Shown here in pieces: positions 63,984 through 64,000 of a DNA stretch of 64,000 nucleotides. How positions within the stretch are numbered: the stretch's first letter is position 1; each line of letters begins with the position of its first letter. Source of the DNA: Closterium sp. Naga37s-1. Its lineage: Eukaryota; Streptophyta; Zygnematophyceae; Desmidiales; Closteriaceae. A program made the translations under genes and the position numbers. The notes under the pieces were generated by a model. It had not been told where the DNA came from and did not search any database. It was given only the letters and a program-made list of their open reading frames with translations. Location: positions 412,001-476,000 of the forward strand of contig CANJKZ010000410.1 of NCBI GenBank assembly GCA_947471745.1, given 5' to 3'.

Positions 63984-64000
63984 CACCTCCATAGGCAAAG

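Overview
The window reads as nuclear DNA of a green plant, most likely a streptophyte alga or an early-diverging land plant. This rests on one host gene with spliceosomal introns whose product resembles the plastid nucleoid protein pTAC16, set in a GC-rich landscape of Ty1/Copia LTR retrotransposons. I cannot name the species. I saw no rRNA gene, credible tRNA gene, CRISPR array or bacterial-style operon.

Layout. 1-1420: 5' end of a minus-strand Copia (LTR, primer site, gag). 1503-16038: a nest. An old minus-strand Copia (pol 1541-3268, gag 7103-7584 and 14886-15073, 5' LTR 15908-16038) is split by a complete plus-strand Copia (7590-14880; identical 128-bp LTRs, target duplication GGGTA) and by a region holding an internally deleted Copia (4201-7065) bounded by a 37-nt inverted repeat. 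16039-18780: a Copia tail, then a relic of an intron-containing pogo/Tigger-like DNA transposon with a solo LTR in one exon. 18785-20424: a shrunken Copia. 20425-21560: an unrecognised segment with one possible ORF. 21560-30769: a 9.2-kb minus-strand Copia with a 1.2-kb internal tandem duplication and a 1.7-kb GC-rich satellite leader. 30770-36019: further Copia pieces and a 440-bp solo LTR. 36267-40265: the pTAC16-like gene (minus strand, six inferred coding exons). 40740-41244: a Mutator-type foldback MITE with a 9-bp target duplication. 41692-63301: a miniature LTR element (TRIM; target duplication TACCC) whose 5' LTR has received two large Copia elements. These are 41728-48711 (nearly intact; TGATC) and 48776-63005 (TTTGG), the second itself split by a third Copia at 49718-57279 (ATTTC). 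The window ends in the 3' LTR of another minus-strand Copia.

How it works together. Most Copia copies belong to one lineage: LTRs near 130 bp beginning TGTCA and usually ending TGACA, a primer site related to TGGTATCAGAGC, a hairpin plus T-tract plus GGGCCC block directly after the primer site, a long GC-rich tandem-repeat leader, then gag-PR-IN-RT-RNase H in one polyprotein. Every copy has at least one lesion. The copy with identical LTRs has a broken polyprotein and a substituted integrase catalytic Asp, which suggests movement in trans. The only host function I can support is the pTAC16-like gene. No wholly new system is proven; the most unusual signals are the post-primer hairpin block, the leader satellites, a Trp-Gly repeat cluster in one Copia polyprotein, and the TRIM with its nested insertions.
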